The notes: a model not told the origin generated them from the sequence alone. Shown: positions 42,867 through 52,890, counted from the stretch's first letter. The stretch: DNA of 64,000 nucleotides from G963667675 sp965197565 (GCA_965197565.1 CBDANK010000002.1:930001-994000), one strand, 5' to 3'. A program made the numbers and translations.

Positions 42867-45452
42867 TCAGTTGACCCAAAAGGTGGAGCCGAAGTGTCCT
42901 TTTTGAACCTCGATCCGGACCGGGAATATATCTTTCAGCTCGTCCAGATGGGTGATGACAATTATCTTGTCAAAATCGTCCTGTATTGCTCCGATTACAT
43001 CGAGGATCTGTTCCCGCCCGGCGGCGTCCTGGGTCCCGAAACCTTCATCGATAAACAGAGTGGGCAGCGGCGCCCCCATCCGCTGGGCCAACACCTTGGA
43101 GAGAGCGATGCGCAGGGCCAGGTTTATTCGGAAAGCCTCGCCGCCGCTGTACATCTCGTAGCTGCGCGGACCCAACTCGTCGCTGACTCGAATCTCCAGC
43201 GTCTCGATGGGGTCACCCCGCCCGGTCCGCCGCTCTCGCTGCGTCTCCAATTGCAGTTGCATCCGGTTGTCGGTCATTCGGCCCAGCAACAAGTTGGCCT
43301 CATTTTCCAGCCGGGGCACCACCGTTTCAACGAGCATGGCCTGGATCCCCTGACGCCCCAAAGCAGTGACCAACTCCTGATAAATGTCTTGGTCCGCCAG
43401 CATCTCGGACAGACGAGCCGAGCCTTCGCCTATTTCCTGCTCTAGGACCCGGGCCCGCTCCAACTGGCCCACCAGGTTGCCGCGCCTGGCGATGGCCTCC
43501 TGCTGTTTGGCTTCCAGCCCTTTCTGGGTCTCTTCGGCCTGCCAAAGACAGGTTTCCCAACTGGGCAATCCGGAAACTCCTTCTTTATCGGCTTGACGCT
43601 GCTCTTCCAGCCGCGATAGCTCCTCTCGCCGGCGATACAGCATCCGCTGGGTCTGGGCCGCCGATTCTTCCTCCCGGGGCAAGTTGATCTCGGCCTCGGC
43701 TAGTTGCCGGAATTTTTCCTGAAAAGGCTGAAGCTCTTGGACTTGGGAGTAAGCATCGGTCCGGGCGGCGTCATCATAGTCCAGGGCCTCGATTTTCCTG
43801 TCCAATTGCGTCAGCTTGGTCAGTTCGGGGCCAGCGAAATCCTGGGAGGCCAGCGACGCTAGCATCGTAGTAAACTTGGCTTGTCCTTGCTCCAACTCCT
43901 TCCCCGCCAATTGGGAGTCTCTAATCCCCCGCTCCAACTCGTTAAGCTTAAGCTCCATCTGCCGCCGGGACTGAACCAAAGCGGTTTCCCGTTTGGTGAG
44001 GGCTTGCCCCAAGCCGGCCTGTTCTGTTTCCAGTTGCTGCAATTGTGCGGCGTTGAGACGGTATAGACGACGCTTCTCGGTTATCTCGACTTCATAGGTC
44101 CCCGCCAGTCTCCCGCATCCGTCTTCACCCAGGGGCGTCTGGCACAAGGGGCAAACCGCCTCCCGGTTGTCGGTCCGCTGTAGCAACTCCAGCTTTGTCC
44201 GGAGTTCCTGTCCCTCCACCTTGTATCGCTCGGCAACACTCTTAGCCTCGCCTATGCGAGTGGACAGGGTGCGGTGGTCCTCCCGCTGGATTACAATGGC
44301 CCGCTCCTCTTGCCCCAGCTTCTCCAGCCTCCCTCGGCTCTCCTCTTGTTGGACTGCAAGGCCGGGTTCCGTCCCTGCTTTGGGAGGCAACTCCACTTCG
44401 ACTCTATGACGCAGCTGCTCCACCTGGGCCTCGAGCCTGGTCCTACCGTTGTCGATGGCGCGCACCAGTTGGGACCTTTCCTGGCTCAGCTTGTCGTAAG
44501 TCTGCCGCGCCGCCTCCAGGGTCTCGAAACGGCAGCGGGCTTGCTTCAAGTTCTCCGCACCGTCATTGATGGTCTCCGCTTGTCGCAGCAGGTCTTGATA
44601 CTGACCTACTCTTCCCCATGCCAATTCCGCCGCCGACTCCAACTGGGTGATCTCCTGGTTCAACGTATCTATCCGGCGTTCCAACTCCTCCAGCCGGTGA
44701 CGCAGGCGTTCCAGCTCGGCTACCTTACTCCTGAGCGTGTTGGTCTGCAGCCGCTGTCCCTCCAATTGCCGGCCCAACTGGTCCAACTCTTCGTCAACGT
44801 TGGTCAAGTCCTCGGACAGGTCTCCAATCTGCGCCGCTTGGCTGCGCATTTGGCTCAAGGCCCCATCCATGGCAGCGACTTTGTTCTTGGTTTGCTCCAG
44901 TTCGTCTCTGGCGCGGGCTTGGAGCCGGTCGTAGCTTTCCAGTCCCAGGACTTTGGCAAGGACCGTCTTGCGCTCAGCCGGGGTCTTGTTGCTGAATTCG
45001 TCGGCCCGGCCTTGCAACAAAAGGGCCGAGTTGGTGAAGGTCTCGTAGTCCATACCGACGGTCTGGTCAATTTTTGCTTGGGTTTCCCGGATATGATTTC
45101 CGGTGATCGGTTGGGGGCCGCCGGGACCCAATACTTGCAATTGCAGGTCGCTCACTCCCTGCCGGCGCCTGCCTCCCCCACGGGCATGGATGCGCACCGC
45201 CCGGTAATGAGTGTTCCTGGCCTCGAAGTCCAATTCCACGCGGCACTGGTCGGCGCCATAAGAGATCAAATCGTCGTGGGTCTTGCCACGGGCCTTGCCC
45301 CACAAACACCAAGTTATGGAGTCGAGCAGGGCAGATTTCCCGTGGCCGTTGGGGCCGCATAAACAAGCAACGTGGATACCGGAGAAGTCAAGGGTGGGCG
45401 CCCCCTCCCGGTAGCAAAGGAAGTTTTCCAGGCTGAGGCGCAGGGGAATCAA
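42867..45452 (-). CDS. sbcC: SbcC/Rad50-type DNA-repair ATPase
   Basis: This 861-residue SMC-like ATPase has Walker A GPNGHGKSALLD (residues 33-44) and the N-terminal LSLENFLCYREG. Two long coiled coils flank a central zinc hook CPLCQTPL (near 435). The C-terminal signature YSGGEAFRINLALRIALS and Walker B LPTLFIDEGFGTQD (near 800) follow. SbcC pairs with the nuclease SbcD/Mre11 to process broken or hairpin DNA ends. No sbcD lies next to it. TTG at 45452 is the best available start and has only a weak ribosome-binding site. Confidence 0.93.
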   Translation of the reverse strand: MIPLRLSLENFLCYREGAPTLDFSGIHVACLCGPNGHGKSALLDSITWCLWGKARGKTHDDLISYGADQCRVELDFEARNTHYRAVRIHARGGGRRRQGVSDLQLQVLGPGGPQPITGNHIRETQAKIDQTVGMDYETFTNSALLLQGRADEFSNKTPAERKTVLAKVLGLESYDRLQARARDELEQTKNKVAAMDGALSQMRSQAAQIGDLSEDLTNVDEELDQLGRQLEGQRLQTNTLRSKVAELERLRHRLEELERRIDTLNQEITQLESAAELAWGRVGQYQDLLRQAETINDGAENLKQARCRFETLEAARQTYDKLSQERSQLVRAIDNGRTRLEAQVEQLRHRVEVELPPKAGTEPGLAVQQEESRGRLEKLGQEERAIVIQREDHRTLSTRIGEAKSVAERYKVEGQELRTKLELLQRTDNREAVCPLCQTPLGEDGCGRLAGTYEVEITEKRRLYRLNAAQLQQLETEQAGLGQALTKRETALVQSRRQMELKLNELERGIRDSQLAGKELEQGQAKFTTMLASLASQDFAGPELTKLTQLDRKIEALDYDDAARTDAYSQVQELQPFQEKFRQLAEAEINLPREEESAAQTQRMLYRRREELSRLEEQRQADKEGVSGLPSWETCLWQAEETQKGLEAKQQEAIARRGNLVGQLERARVLEQEIGEGSARLSEMLADQDIYQELVTALGRQGIQAMLVETVVPRLENEANLLLGRMTDNRMQLQLETQRERRTGRGDPIETLEIRVSDELGPRSYEMYSGGEAFRINLALRIALSKVLAQRMGAPLPTLFIDEGFGTQDAAGREQILDVIGAIQDDFDKIIVITHLDELKDIFPVRIEVQKGHFGSTFWVN

Positions 45453-45622
45453 GAAGATACCCAGGCTTCCGGGCGGGGACAGCCGGTTTCTCTCCAGCGT
45501 CCAACCGTGGTCCCGTTACATTCCATGATGCCTCACCCCCGTCCGGCCGTCACCATTCTAGCACAGGCCGTTCACTCTATCGCTATCTATAAAGTAGAGA
45601 CTGTCGGTGCAGCCCCGGTTCA

Positions 45623-46825
45623 TCAAAAGGCGGAAGGGCGCCCCTTCTCAGTTCTTGCCTTGGCCCGTTCCCAGCCCGGCCAAGGATGCAGCAGAGGGGC
45701 CTGGCGCTGCTCCAGCGGCCACAGGACCAGTTTCCGACCCCCCTGCCACTGGACTATGAGGGAAGACCGGCCCACCTGGCAACCGGTGGCGGGATCGATT
45801 CTAAACCTGCCGTAGAAGGTCGTGAAATCCAACCTACCGGCAGTTTCTCGCAACACAGGGTCATCGCAAGTGCCTGCTTGTTCCACGCACCGCTGCGCAA
45901 CCAAGCCAGCGGCATAAGCCTGGGCCATGGGATAATCAACCGGACCATGATGCCATTTGCTCAGCGAAGCCAGGACCTCCTGGGCAGACGGTCCGTAATC
46001 ATGGTCATAGACCCCCGCCGGCTCCCACTGGCTGGGACCGATGAATCCATCCACATCGTGACCCAGCGCCTCTTGAAACTGCCGAATCGGCGCAGCAACC
46101 ACTGCTATTGCTCTCAGGTCGAGCGGCTGCTGCGCCAGTTGCCGGGCGAAGTTGAGGTCGTTGGAAATCCTGCCAACCGCAAGCAAGACTTGGGGGCCGG
46201 CTTCTTTTATTTCTCCCAGTATGTCACTGAAATCAGTAACTGAAGGGGAGTACTGGCGGTCATAGACAACTTCAAAACTCAGCAGGTCCGCCTGACGCTG
46301 TACTTCGGCGGCAATCATCAGGGGGAAGGTGCCGGGATAGACCCGTAACAACCCCACGGTCTTGGCTGCGGCATTGGCCTCCCGGACCAGCGGAAGCAGA
46401 CCCGCCAGGTATCGGCTGGCCGGAGTCAAGACGCCCACCACCCAACGGTATCCCTGCTGGTATATATCGTCAGAGGCGCCGCCCTGGTTCCAAAGGAGCC
46501 GCTGGTGAGACTCGGAAACTTGGGCCGCCGCCCGAGAAAGCACACTGGAGTAGGGGCCAAAGAGCAAGTCCACCCGGTCCTGGGTTATCAATCGCTCGGT
46601 AATTTGCTTTGCTTGCTCCGGTCTACCGGAGTCGTCGTGGTGTATCACGGATACCCCGGCTGCCGTTCCGCGGCACCCCAAGACAATGCCGCCCGACCGG
46701 TTGACGTCGTCGGCCCAAGCCTGAAGTCCGATCAATGCCTGCTTCCCTTGGACCTGGAACCGGCCGCTCAAGGACACAGGAATTCCGACTTTGAGTAGGG
46801 GACGTGAAGCCATTTGCGGCGTCAA
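45623..46825 (-). CDS. periplasmic-binding-type (Peripla_BP_6) ligand-binding protein without signal peptide
   Basis: This 400-residue protein has two lobes of the LIV/amide-binding type, with VGIPVSLSGRFQVQGKQALI at the start and typical strands LLFGPYSSVLS and VLLAVGRISNDL. No signal peptide or lipobox precedes the fold (MTPQMASRPLLK directly enters the first strand), so it is probably cytoplasmic, as in AmiC-like sensors. The gene is read with the FIST gene 40 bases upstream; there are no permease or ATPase genes nearby. A sensing role is likely, ligand unknown. Confidence 0.8.
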   Translation of the reverse strand: MTPQMASRPLLKVGIPVSLSGRFQVQGKQALIGLQAWADDVNRSGGIVLGCRGTAAGVSVIHHDDSGRPEQAKQITERLITQDRVDLLFGPYSSVLSRAAAQVSESHQRLLWNQGGASDDIYQQGYRWVVGVLTPASRYLAGLLPLVREANAAAKTVGLLRVYPGTFPLMIAAEVQRQADLLSFEVVYDRQYSPSVTDFSDILGEIKEAGPQVLLAVGRISNDLNFARQLAQQPLDLRAIAVVAAPIRQFQEALGHDVDGFIGPSQWEPAGVYDHDYGPSAQEVLASLSKWHHGPVDYPMAQAYAAGLVAQRCVEQAGTCDDPVLRETAGRLDFTTFYGRFRIDPATGCQVGRSSLIVQWQGGRKLVLWPLEQRQAPLLHPWPGWERAKARTEKGRPSAF

Positions 46826-46865
46826 ACCTCAGCGATTGCCGGCATAGCGCCCGGCTAGCTGCGGC

Positions 46866-48050
46866 CTAATACCTGGGCCGGAAGATTCCGAAGGAACTGG
46901 TGTAACCGTGCAGGAAGGTGGTGCCGCTAACAGGGCCGATCTCCCCATTACAGAAGAAGCCCCCCAAGGGCACCGGCCCGAGCTTTTCATGGAAGATGTC
47001 GGTGTCATGGTTGGCACGGCCGTACAAGTATTGCCCGCGTCCCAAGCAGGAAAACAGCAGCGCGCCGTGGACCTGGTTCTCCCGGTTGTCCATGGCGTAC
47101 CTATCCAGCACCGCAGTCAGGTCCTCGGCCGAGGTTTCAGCGTCGCGGAGGTGGAACTGGACCAGTTGTCCTTCCTTGAGCATTTCACCAATGGCCAAAG
47201 CCCCGGTGCGGGCATCCATGCCCACCACGTTCCGGATCAAGAAGTCTCCTTGTTGCGGTGTTTCCAGGAACTCGTCCATTACAACTCCCAAGAACAGGGA
47301 GTGTTGCATCAGGCCTTGGTCCCGGGGGCTCATGGTCTGAAACAACTCTTTCAAGTGGTTCAAAGGCGGTTGCCCGTCCAACTTTACCAGTAGGTTGCGC
47401 TGGCTTTCGGTAATTCGCATCGGTTGGCCGACCGGACGGCATCCCTGGGCCACTACAGTGTCTATGGTAATGTTGCCGTGCAGGGCCAGCCCTACAGCAC
47501 CGGACCGGTAGACTCGGTCGTTCAAGAACAGAGCGTTCCCTCCTTGCTGATGAGCGCCGCTGGCCAGTCCGCCGATCTTAGCCGACTGGCTGAAAGCGAA
47601 GTCCAACCCCATCAGCAGGTTCTGCACCGGAAAGGAAAACGGGTCCGCCACCATGACGAACTGAGGGTTTTGGTCTTTGGATACTTTTACTAACTCCTCC
47701 CACAAAGCAGGCCCCGCATCCAGGTCGGGGAGGCTCTCTCCGTCCAAGTGAAAATCGACGATTTCCACGCCCGGCAAAGCGGCGCAGGTTATAGACACCG
47801 CCGGACGTTGTTCTATTTCCTCGCCATTTCCAATGATGCCGCCGCCTGAACAACCGAATATCTTTGCCGGCGCCAGTCTTTGTTTGACCAGGCGGGAAAC
47901 CTGCTCATAGTCCGCCTCATGATGCGAGGAGACAAAGATTACGGCCAAGTCAGGCGCAGTCCCCCCAAGTCCTGAGAGCACAGTTACGGCGCATTCTTCG
48001 ATGGCCGCTTTCAGATTAGCCTGCTGGGACACAGCGGAAACCCACTTCAT
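46866..48050 (-). CDS. FIST-domain sensor protein
   Basis: About 394 residues. The N-terminal FIST_N domain has VIFVSSHHEADYEQVSRLV, IFGCSGGGIIGNG and the SFPVQNLLMGLDFAF stretch. The C-terminal FIST_C domain (GALLFSCLGRGQYLYG, then GFFCNGEIGPV) follows. FIST domains bind small ligands, possibly amino acids, and usually are parts of signalling proteins. This is a stand-alone version. ATG 48050 is used because GGAGAGGTGG precedes it; ATG 48071 is less well placed. It is followed 40 bases later by a binding protein lacking a signal peptide. Confidence 0.87.
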   Translation of the reverse strand: MKWVSAVSQQANLKAAIEECAVTVLSGLGGTAPDLAVIFVSSHHEADYEQVSRLVKQRLAPAKIFGCSGGGIIGNGEEIEQRPAVSITCAALPGVEIVDFHLDGESLPDLDAGPALWEELVKVSKDQNPQFVMVADPFSFPVQNLLMGLDFAFSQSAKIGGLASGAHQQGGNALFLNDRVYRSGAVGLALHGNITIDTVVAQGCRPVGQPMRITESQRNLLVKLDGQPPLNHLKELFQTMSPRDQGLMQHSLFLGVVMDEFLETPQQGDFLIRNVVGMDARTGALAIGEMLKEGQLVQFHLRDAETSAEDLTAVLDRYAMDNRENQVHGALLFSCLGRGQYLYGRANHDTDIFHEKLGPVPLGGFFCNGEIGPVSGTTFLHGYTSSFGIFRPRY

Positions 48051-48109
48051 ACAAGCCACCTCTCCAGTCATATCTCTGAAGCTGCCTCCAAGTATACCAA
48101 CCGGGGCAT

Positions 48110-49501
48110 CTACTTGAGAACCGTTAGGAAATCATCGGACTTGAGAAGGGAAAGAGCCAGTTCCGCAGCGTCGCCGAGCAGATGCGGCACCACGAATTGC
48201 AGCGTATCCGCGGGGGTGTGTATTCGAGAGAAGTCATCGGAAACAAACAGCAGCACCGGAATGCCCGCGTCGACAAAGCTCTGGTGATCGCTGCTGGCGC
48301 CCTGCAATGGGGGGCTCACTCTTACGCTGATAACCTGAGCGTCGCCTTGGGCCAGTGCCAGGTCGGTCAACTCCCTGGCGCCCAGGACTTCCAGGGTTTC
48401 GCCGCTGCCCAGAGCATCGAAGTTAAACATAGCCCGGATACGGTCCAATTGGGTCTCGGTCAATGAGGCCACATAATGCCTGCTTCCCCTCAGACCCAGT
48501 TCCTCGGACCCAAAGGCTATAAAGCGCACGGTAAATGGCAGGTCCTCGCCCGCAAGCTCAGCGGCAAGGGTCAAAAGCACTGCGACGCCGGAAGCATTGT
48601 CATTGGCCCCGGTTGTATCAGCTACCGTATCGTAATGGCCGCCCAGGACCACCACCGCATCACCAAGCCCGGACTTTTCGGCGATGACGTTGCGCGAAGG
48701 AAGCTGTTCTGCCAACACCGATACGGCCGCCTCCACCGCGCTGGCCGAAAGCAAGTCCTCGATTTCCCGGCCGTCCTCCCTGGATATGGATACGACCGGA
48801 ATATCGGCCGGGTTGAAGAGGATGCCTTGAAAGTCCCCAGGCAGATTGTTGTAGACCACCACGGCGACGGCCCCGGCTTCCGCCGCCAACGTAACCTTCT
48901 CCTCGAAGGTTATCCTGCCCCTCTGGGCCAAGGCTATCTGCCCTTTCATTCCTTCCACGGGGAAATCTTCCTCTCTGGCCAGTCCAACGCTGACCAGCTT
49001 CCCGGAAACCTCGCCAATGGCGGACCGCACTAGAGGAATAGCGTTGATGGCTCTTGCTTGAGGGGCGGTGATTTTCAGACCCAACGGTCCGCTGGAGAGT
49101 TGCTGAACGGTAAAAGATTGCATTTCTACGGCATAACCCAAGTTTTCCAGCGTGGAGGCGAGGTGCTCCGCCGCCTCCAGTTCCTCCTCGGTAGCGCTTT
49201 CCCTGGGCCCCAACACCTCCACTAGCTCAGTCGCATAGACGAGGGCCAAATCCGCCAGACCGGCTCCGGAAGGCCGGGATGATGGCAATGGGGACGTTGG
49301 CTTAGGGGTTGAGGTGGCACTGGGGGCCGGCGTCTCCGGGAGGGTGGTGATCGGAGCGACGCTAGGGTCAAGCGTGACCGTGGCCGGTTGGGGCGCGGCA
49401 GCAGCGCCAGTCGAAGAATCGGAAGAGCAACCCGCCGCAAGCATAGCGAACAACAGAAGTAGGCTAACCGCCACGAAAATGGGCAAATGCTTGCTGGCCA
49501 T
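48110..49501 (-). CDS. M28-family aminopeptidase lipoprotein with PA domain
   Basis: The signal peptide (VAVSLLLLFAMLAAGC, lipobox AAGC) and a Pro/Thr-rich linker lead to an M28 zinc peptidase of about 463 residues. The PA domain inserted at about residues 140-240 precedes the metal motifs GGHYDTVADT, NDNASGVAVLL, FGSEELGLRG and HTPADT. These supply the His, Asp, Glu and catalytic residues for two zinc ions. It would be anchored outside the membrane and remove N-terminal residues from peptides. ATG 49501 is preferred over 49519. Confidence 0.92.
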   Translation of the reverse strand: MASKHLPIFVAVSLLLLFAMLAAGCSSDSSTGAAAAPQPATVTLDPSVAPITTLPETPAPSATSTPKPTSPLPSSRPSGAGLADLALVYATELVEVLGPRESATEEELEAAEHLASTLENLGYAVEMQSFTVQQLSSGPLGLKITAPQARAINAIPLVRSAIGEVSGKLVSVGLAREEDFPVEGMKGQIALAQRGRITFEEKVTLAAEAGAVAVVVYNNLPGDFQGILFNPADIPVVSISREDGREIEDLLSASAVEAAVSVLAEQLPSRNVIAEKSGLGDAVVVLGGHYDTVADTTGANDNASGVAVLLTLAAELAGEDLPFTVRFIAFGSEELGLRGSRHYVASLTETQLDRIRAMFNFDALGSGETLEVLGARELTDLALAQGDAQVISVRVSPPLQGASSDHQSFVDAGIPVLLFVSDDFSRIHTPADTLQFVVPHLLGDAAELALSLLKSDDFLTVLK

Positions 49502-49760
49502 TGGGTGGTGAATCAACACCGACCTATCCGAGTCCCTTGCGGGCGGCGATACCCCCGACCTAAGGGGCCGAGTATAGCATCGCCTGCGAGAAGTCGGAAA
49601 GGTTAATATGATGCTTCATCCATGAGATAATGCTCACGTTCCCACCAGCCCTCTCACGTTGTAGGGCTGAAGATAAGAAGCGCCAGTCTGAGGGTTTTCG
49701 TGAGGGTCGCTGGGAGTAGTCAAGAACTTGGCGGACACAGCACCTAATAAGGAGGTTGCC

Positions 49761-50861
49761 ATGCCAGGCGACAAGATCCGACTTGGAATCATTGGCGCCA
49801 ACGCCCGGTACGGTTGGAGTATGCGAGCCCATTTGCCGGCCCTCTTGGCCCTGCCCGGCTATGAGTTGACGGCCGTATGCACCTCCCGCCCTGAGACAGC
49901 GGAGGAATCGAAGAAAGCCTACGGCGCCAAGATGGCTTTTCACGACTTTCGTGAAATGGTGAAACATCCGGATATCGACCTGGTTTCCGTCTCTGTCCGC
50001 GTGCCTTGGCACCACCAAATGGTCATGGCCGCCCTGGAGGCGGAAAAGCATGTATTCTGCGAGTGGCCGCTCGGGGCTAACCTGGCCGAGGCGGAAGAGA
50101 TGGCTGCTTTGGCCCGGTCGAAGGGGGTTCGACACATGGTGGGCCTCCAGGCCAGGGGCGCTCCGACCTTGCTGCACATACGGGACTTACTGGCCCAAGG
50201 GTACGTGGGCGAAGTGTTGGCTTGCAACATGACCATGTTCTTTCCGGGACTGCTACAGCGAGGAAGGGACATGGCCTGGATGGCGGACCGGACCATGGGC
50301 GCCGATACCTTGGCCATAGCTGCCGGCCATGCCATCGACATATTCTGCTATTGCGTCGGAGAGTTTCAGGAGTTGTCCGCCCAGGTTGCTACCCAGGCGC
50401 CGGTGTGGGAGACCGGGACACCGGGAAAGACGGTTCCAGTAACGGCAGCGGACAATGTGTTGATCAACGGCGTCTTGGCCGGAGGGGCCGTGGCCTCAGC
50501 CCACATCGCTACCGTGCCCTGGCACGGCACCGGGTGGAGAATGGACGTCTACGGACGGGAAGGCACGCTGACGGCGTCCTCGGATACTTGGGTTCAATAC
50601 GGAAACATCCAACTCAAGGGCGGGCAGGCTAATCAAACCCAATTGGATATGTTGGCTGTTCCAGACCGACTGATTCAGGTTCCGGGGGAGATGCCAAAGG
50701 GGGAACCGTTCAACGTGGGCCAACTGTACCAAATCCTGGCTCAAGCGATCCGAGAAGGGAACGAAGTAGAACCAGATTTCAACCTGGCTGTGGCCCGGCA
50801 CCGGCTTCTGGACGTGATACGGCGTTCTTCTGACTCGGGAAGAAAACTCGAGGCACCCTGA
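49761..50861 (+). CDS. Gfo/Idh/MocA-family oxidoreductase
   Basis: This 366-residue NAD(P)-dependent oxidoreductase has the Rossmann start IRLGIIGANARYGW and a CEWPLG motif in place of the usual EKP. The C-terminal alpha/beta substrate domain follows from about residue 130. Family members act on sugars, inositols or similar alcohols. ATG 49761 has a near-ideal AAGGAGG 5 bases upstream, which makes the upstream TTG/GTG frames unlikely. It converges with rho with only 3 bases between the stops. Substrate unknown. Confidence 0.92.
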   Translation: MPGDKIRLGIIGANARYGWSMRAHLPALLALPGYELTAVCTSRPETAEESKKAYGAKMAFHDFREMVKHPDIDLVSVSVRVPWHHQMVMAALEAEKHVFCEWPLGANLAEAEEMAALARSKGVRHMVGLQARGAPTLLHIRDLLAQGYVGEVLACNMTMFFPGLLQRGRDMAWMADRTMGADTLAIAAGHAIDIFCYCVGEFQELSAQVATQAPVWETGTPGKTVPVTAADNVLINGVLAGGAVASAHIATVPWHGTGWRMDVYGREGTLTASSDTWVQYGNIQLKGGQANQTQLDMLAVPDRLIQVPGEMPKGEPFNVGQLYQILAQAIREGNEVEPDFNLAVARHRLLDVIRRSSDSGRKLEAP

Positions 50862-50864
50862 GGC

Positions 50865-52154
50865 TTAGGCATCTTTATTCAAGTTGCCAAGAAACTCCCG
50901 GTTGTTAGGGTATTTGGCCATGCGCTCCAGTACCCGCTCGGTCGCGGTCAGAGAACCATCATTGGAGACCAGGCTGACCATACGGCGAAGCAATTGGATG
51001 TGTCTAGCGGTTTCCTCATCGAACAGCAACTCCTCGCGGCGAGTGCCGCTGCGGACGATGTCGATGGCGGGGAAGTAACGCTTTTCCGCCAGCCTGCGGT
51101 CCAAGTGAAGCTCCATGTTGCCGGTGCCCTTGAACTCCTCGTAGATAACCTCGTCCATCCTACTTCCGGTATCCACCAAGCAAGTAGCGATAATGGTCAG
51201 GCTGCCGCCTTCTTCGATATTGCGGGCCGCGCCTAAAAACTTCTTGGGCGGGTACAACGCTACGGGATCAATTCCGCCGGAGAGGGTCCGGCCGCTGCTG
51301 GGCACCGCCAGGTTGTAGGCCCGAGTGAGCCGGGTGATACCGTCCAGCAGGATCACCACGTCCTGCCCGAACTCCACCAAGCGTTTAGCCCGCTCCAAGC
51401 ACAATTCCGCCATGCGGCATTGCTCTTCCACCGACTCGTCGAAAGTGGAAGCGTAAACCTCCCCCTTTACCGCCCGGCGCATGTCGGTGACTTCCTCCGG
51501 CCGCTCTCCGATGAGGGCCACCATGAGTAAGGCTTGGGAGCAGTTGGTCACAAGGCCGTGGGCCATTTGCTTCAGTATGGTAGTCTTACCGGCTTTCGGA
51601 GGGGACACTATCAAGCCTCGCTGTCCCAGGCCGATGGGGGAGAAGACGTCAACCATCCGCATTGACAGGTCGGCGCCATTGGTTTCGAGCACGATCTGCT
51701 CTTGGGGGAACACCGGCGTCATATGCTCGAATTGAGTGCGGTGACGACTGTTCGCTTGGTCCGGTTCCAACCCATTGATTTTTTCCACCCGGACTAGCCC
51801 AAAATACCGTTCCCCTTCCTTGGGAGGCCGCACTTGACCGGAAACGGCGTCACCGGTACGCAACCCAAATCGCCGGATCTGCGACTGGGAAATATAAACG
51901 TCGCCGCTGGTTGCTTGGGGGTCCACTTGGCGAAGAAATCCATAGCCTTCGTCCATGATCTCCAAGATACCGGAAGCAACCAACAACTGCTGGGCGGAGG
52001 CCACCTGAAAGAGCCGGCTGAGCAACTCTTCTCGACGCATGTTGGTCAGACCGGAACCGTCGGCGAGCCCTACGTCTTGGGCCAAGTGCAAGAGCTCGTC
52101 CTTGGTCTTGTTCCCCATCTCCGCCACATTCAAGACCTGTTGTGTAGCCGCCAT
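50865..52154 (-). CDS. rho: transcription termination factor Rho
   Basis: About 429 residues. It has the Rho N-terminal helical domain (TKDELLHLAQDVGL), the cold-shock RNA-binding domain (GILEIMDEGYGFLR; DVYISQSQIRRFGLRTGD) and the hexameric ATPase. The ATPase shows Walker A PPKAGKTTILKQ, Walker B VVILLDGITRLTRAYN and the arginine finger region SGRTLSGGIDP. It unwinds RNA from elongating RNA polymerase. ATG 52154 has AGAGGTGG just upstream and is used instead of GTG/ATG 52202. A transaldolase-like gene precedes it in the same direction. Confidence 0.97.
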   Translation of the reverse strand: MAATQQVLNVAEMGNKTKDELLHLAQDVGLADGSGLTNMRREELLSRLFQVASAQQLLVASGILEIMDEGYGFLRQVDPQATSGDVYISQSQIRRFGLRTGDAVSGQVRPPKEGERYFGLVRVEKINGLEPDQANSRHRTQFEHMTPVFPQEQIVLETNGADLSMRMVDVFSPIGLGQRGLIVSPPKAGKTTILKQMAHGLVTNCSQALLMVALIGERPEEVTDMRRAVKGEVYASTFDESVEEQCRMAELCLERAKRLVEFGQDVVILLDGITRLTRAYNLAVPSSGRTLSGGIDPVALYPPKKFLGAARNIEEGGSLTIIATCLVDTGSRMDEVIYEEFKGTGNMELHLDRRLAEKRYFPAIDIVRSGTRREELLFDEETARHIQLLRRMVSLVSNDGSLTATERVLERMAKYPNNREFLGNLNKDA

Positions 52155-52230
52155 GTCCACCTCTTTCGGTTTTAGAAGTGCTTCGCCCCGCCCTGCTTTC
52201 AACTGGACTTGGACGAGCTTTCCCCGTTAT

Positions 52231-52890
52231 TCAGTTGCCGCCCGCTTTTTCCCAATCTGCCAGGAACCGGGCCAAGCCGGCATCGGTTAGCGGGTGTTGG
52301 ACCATTTGCAATAAGACCTTGTAGGGCACCGTGGCGATGTGGGCTCCGGCCTTGGCCGCCAGGTTGCAGTGAAGGCTGTGGCGGATGGACGCTGCCATGA
52401 CCTGGGTGGTTATATCATAGCTCCGGTAGAGGGACGCAATTTCCGCCACCAGCGCCATACCCTCGTGGCCGATATCGTCCAAGCGCCCAACGAAAGGGCT
52501 GACCACTATCGAGCCTGCTTGGGCACCCAGTAGTGCTTGGTTGAGCGAAAAGCATAAGGTCTGGTTTACTCTGATGCCTTCTTGGGACAGCACGGATATC
52601 GCTTCAAACCCTTGAGCCGTGCTGGGGATTTTCACCCAAGGATTCGGTATCCAACCGGCAATTTCCCGGCCTTCGTCGATCATGCCGGCCGCGTCTTGGC
52701 TGACCACTTCCACCGAGATAGGGCCGTCGATAATATCAGCGATTTCACGGACCGCCGCTTTGTAACTCTCTGAGTCCCCAATTCCCTGAGAAGCAGCCAG
52801 AGACGGGTTGGTGGTTACACCGCTGATGACTCCCATACGGGAACCGTCCCTGATTTCCTGGATATTCGCCGTGTCCAAAAACAACTTCAC
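52231..52890 (-). CDS. fsa: transaldolase / fructose-6-phosphate aldolase (small class)
   Basis: This 219-residue TIM-barrel aldolase belongs to the short (subclass 3B) transaldolase group. It has LFLDTANIQEIR at the start, GVTTNPSL, and the Schiff-base Lys in NPWVKIPST (residue 87). Such enzymes act on dihydroxyacetone or glycolaldehyde units of sugar phosphates. The gene lies about 76 bases upstream of rho on the same strand. Transaldolase versus F6P-aldolase activity cannot be separated by sequence alone, so the symbol is tentative. Confidence 0.9.
   Translation of the reverse strand: MKLFLDTANIQEIRDGSRMGVISGVTTNPSLAASQGIGDSESYKAAVREIADIIDGPISVEVVSQDAAGMIDEGREIAGWIPNPWVKIPSTAQGFEAISVLSQEGIRVNQTLCFSLNQALLGAQAGSIVVSPFVGRLDDIGHEGMALVAEIASLYRSYDITTQVMAASIRHSLHCNLAAKAGAHIATVPYKVLLQMVQHPLTDAGLARFLADWEKAGGN

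Noticed and set aside
44274..45362. 362-codon open frame on the plus strand
   Set aside because: Antisense to the SbcC coding sequence; GC-rich third positions keep the opposite frame open.
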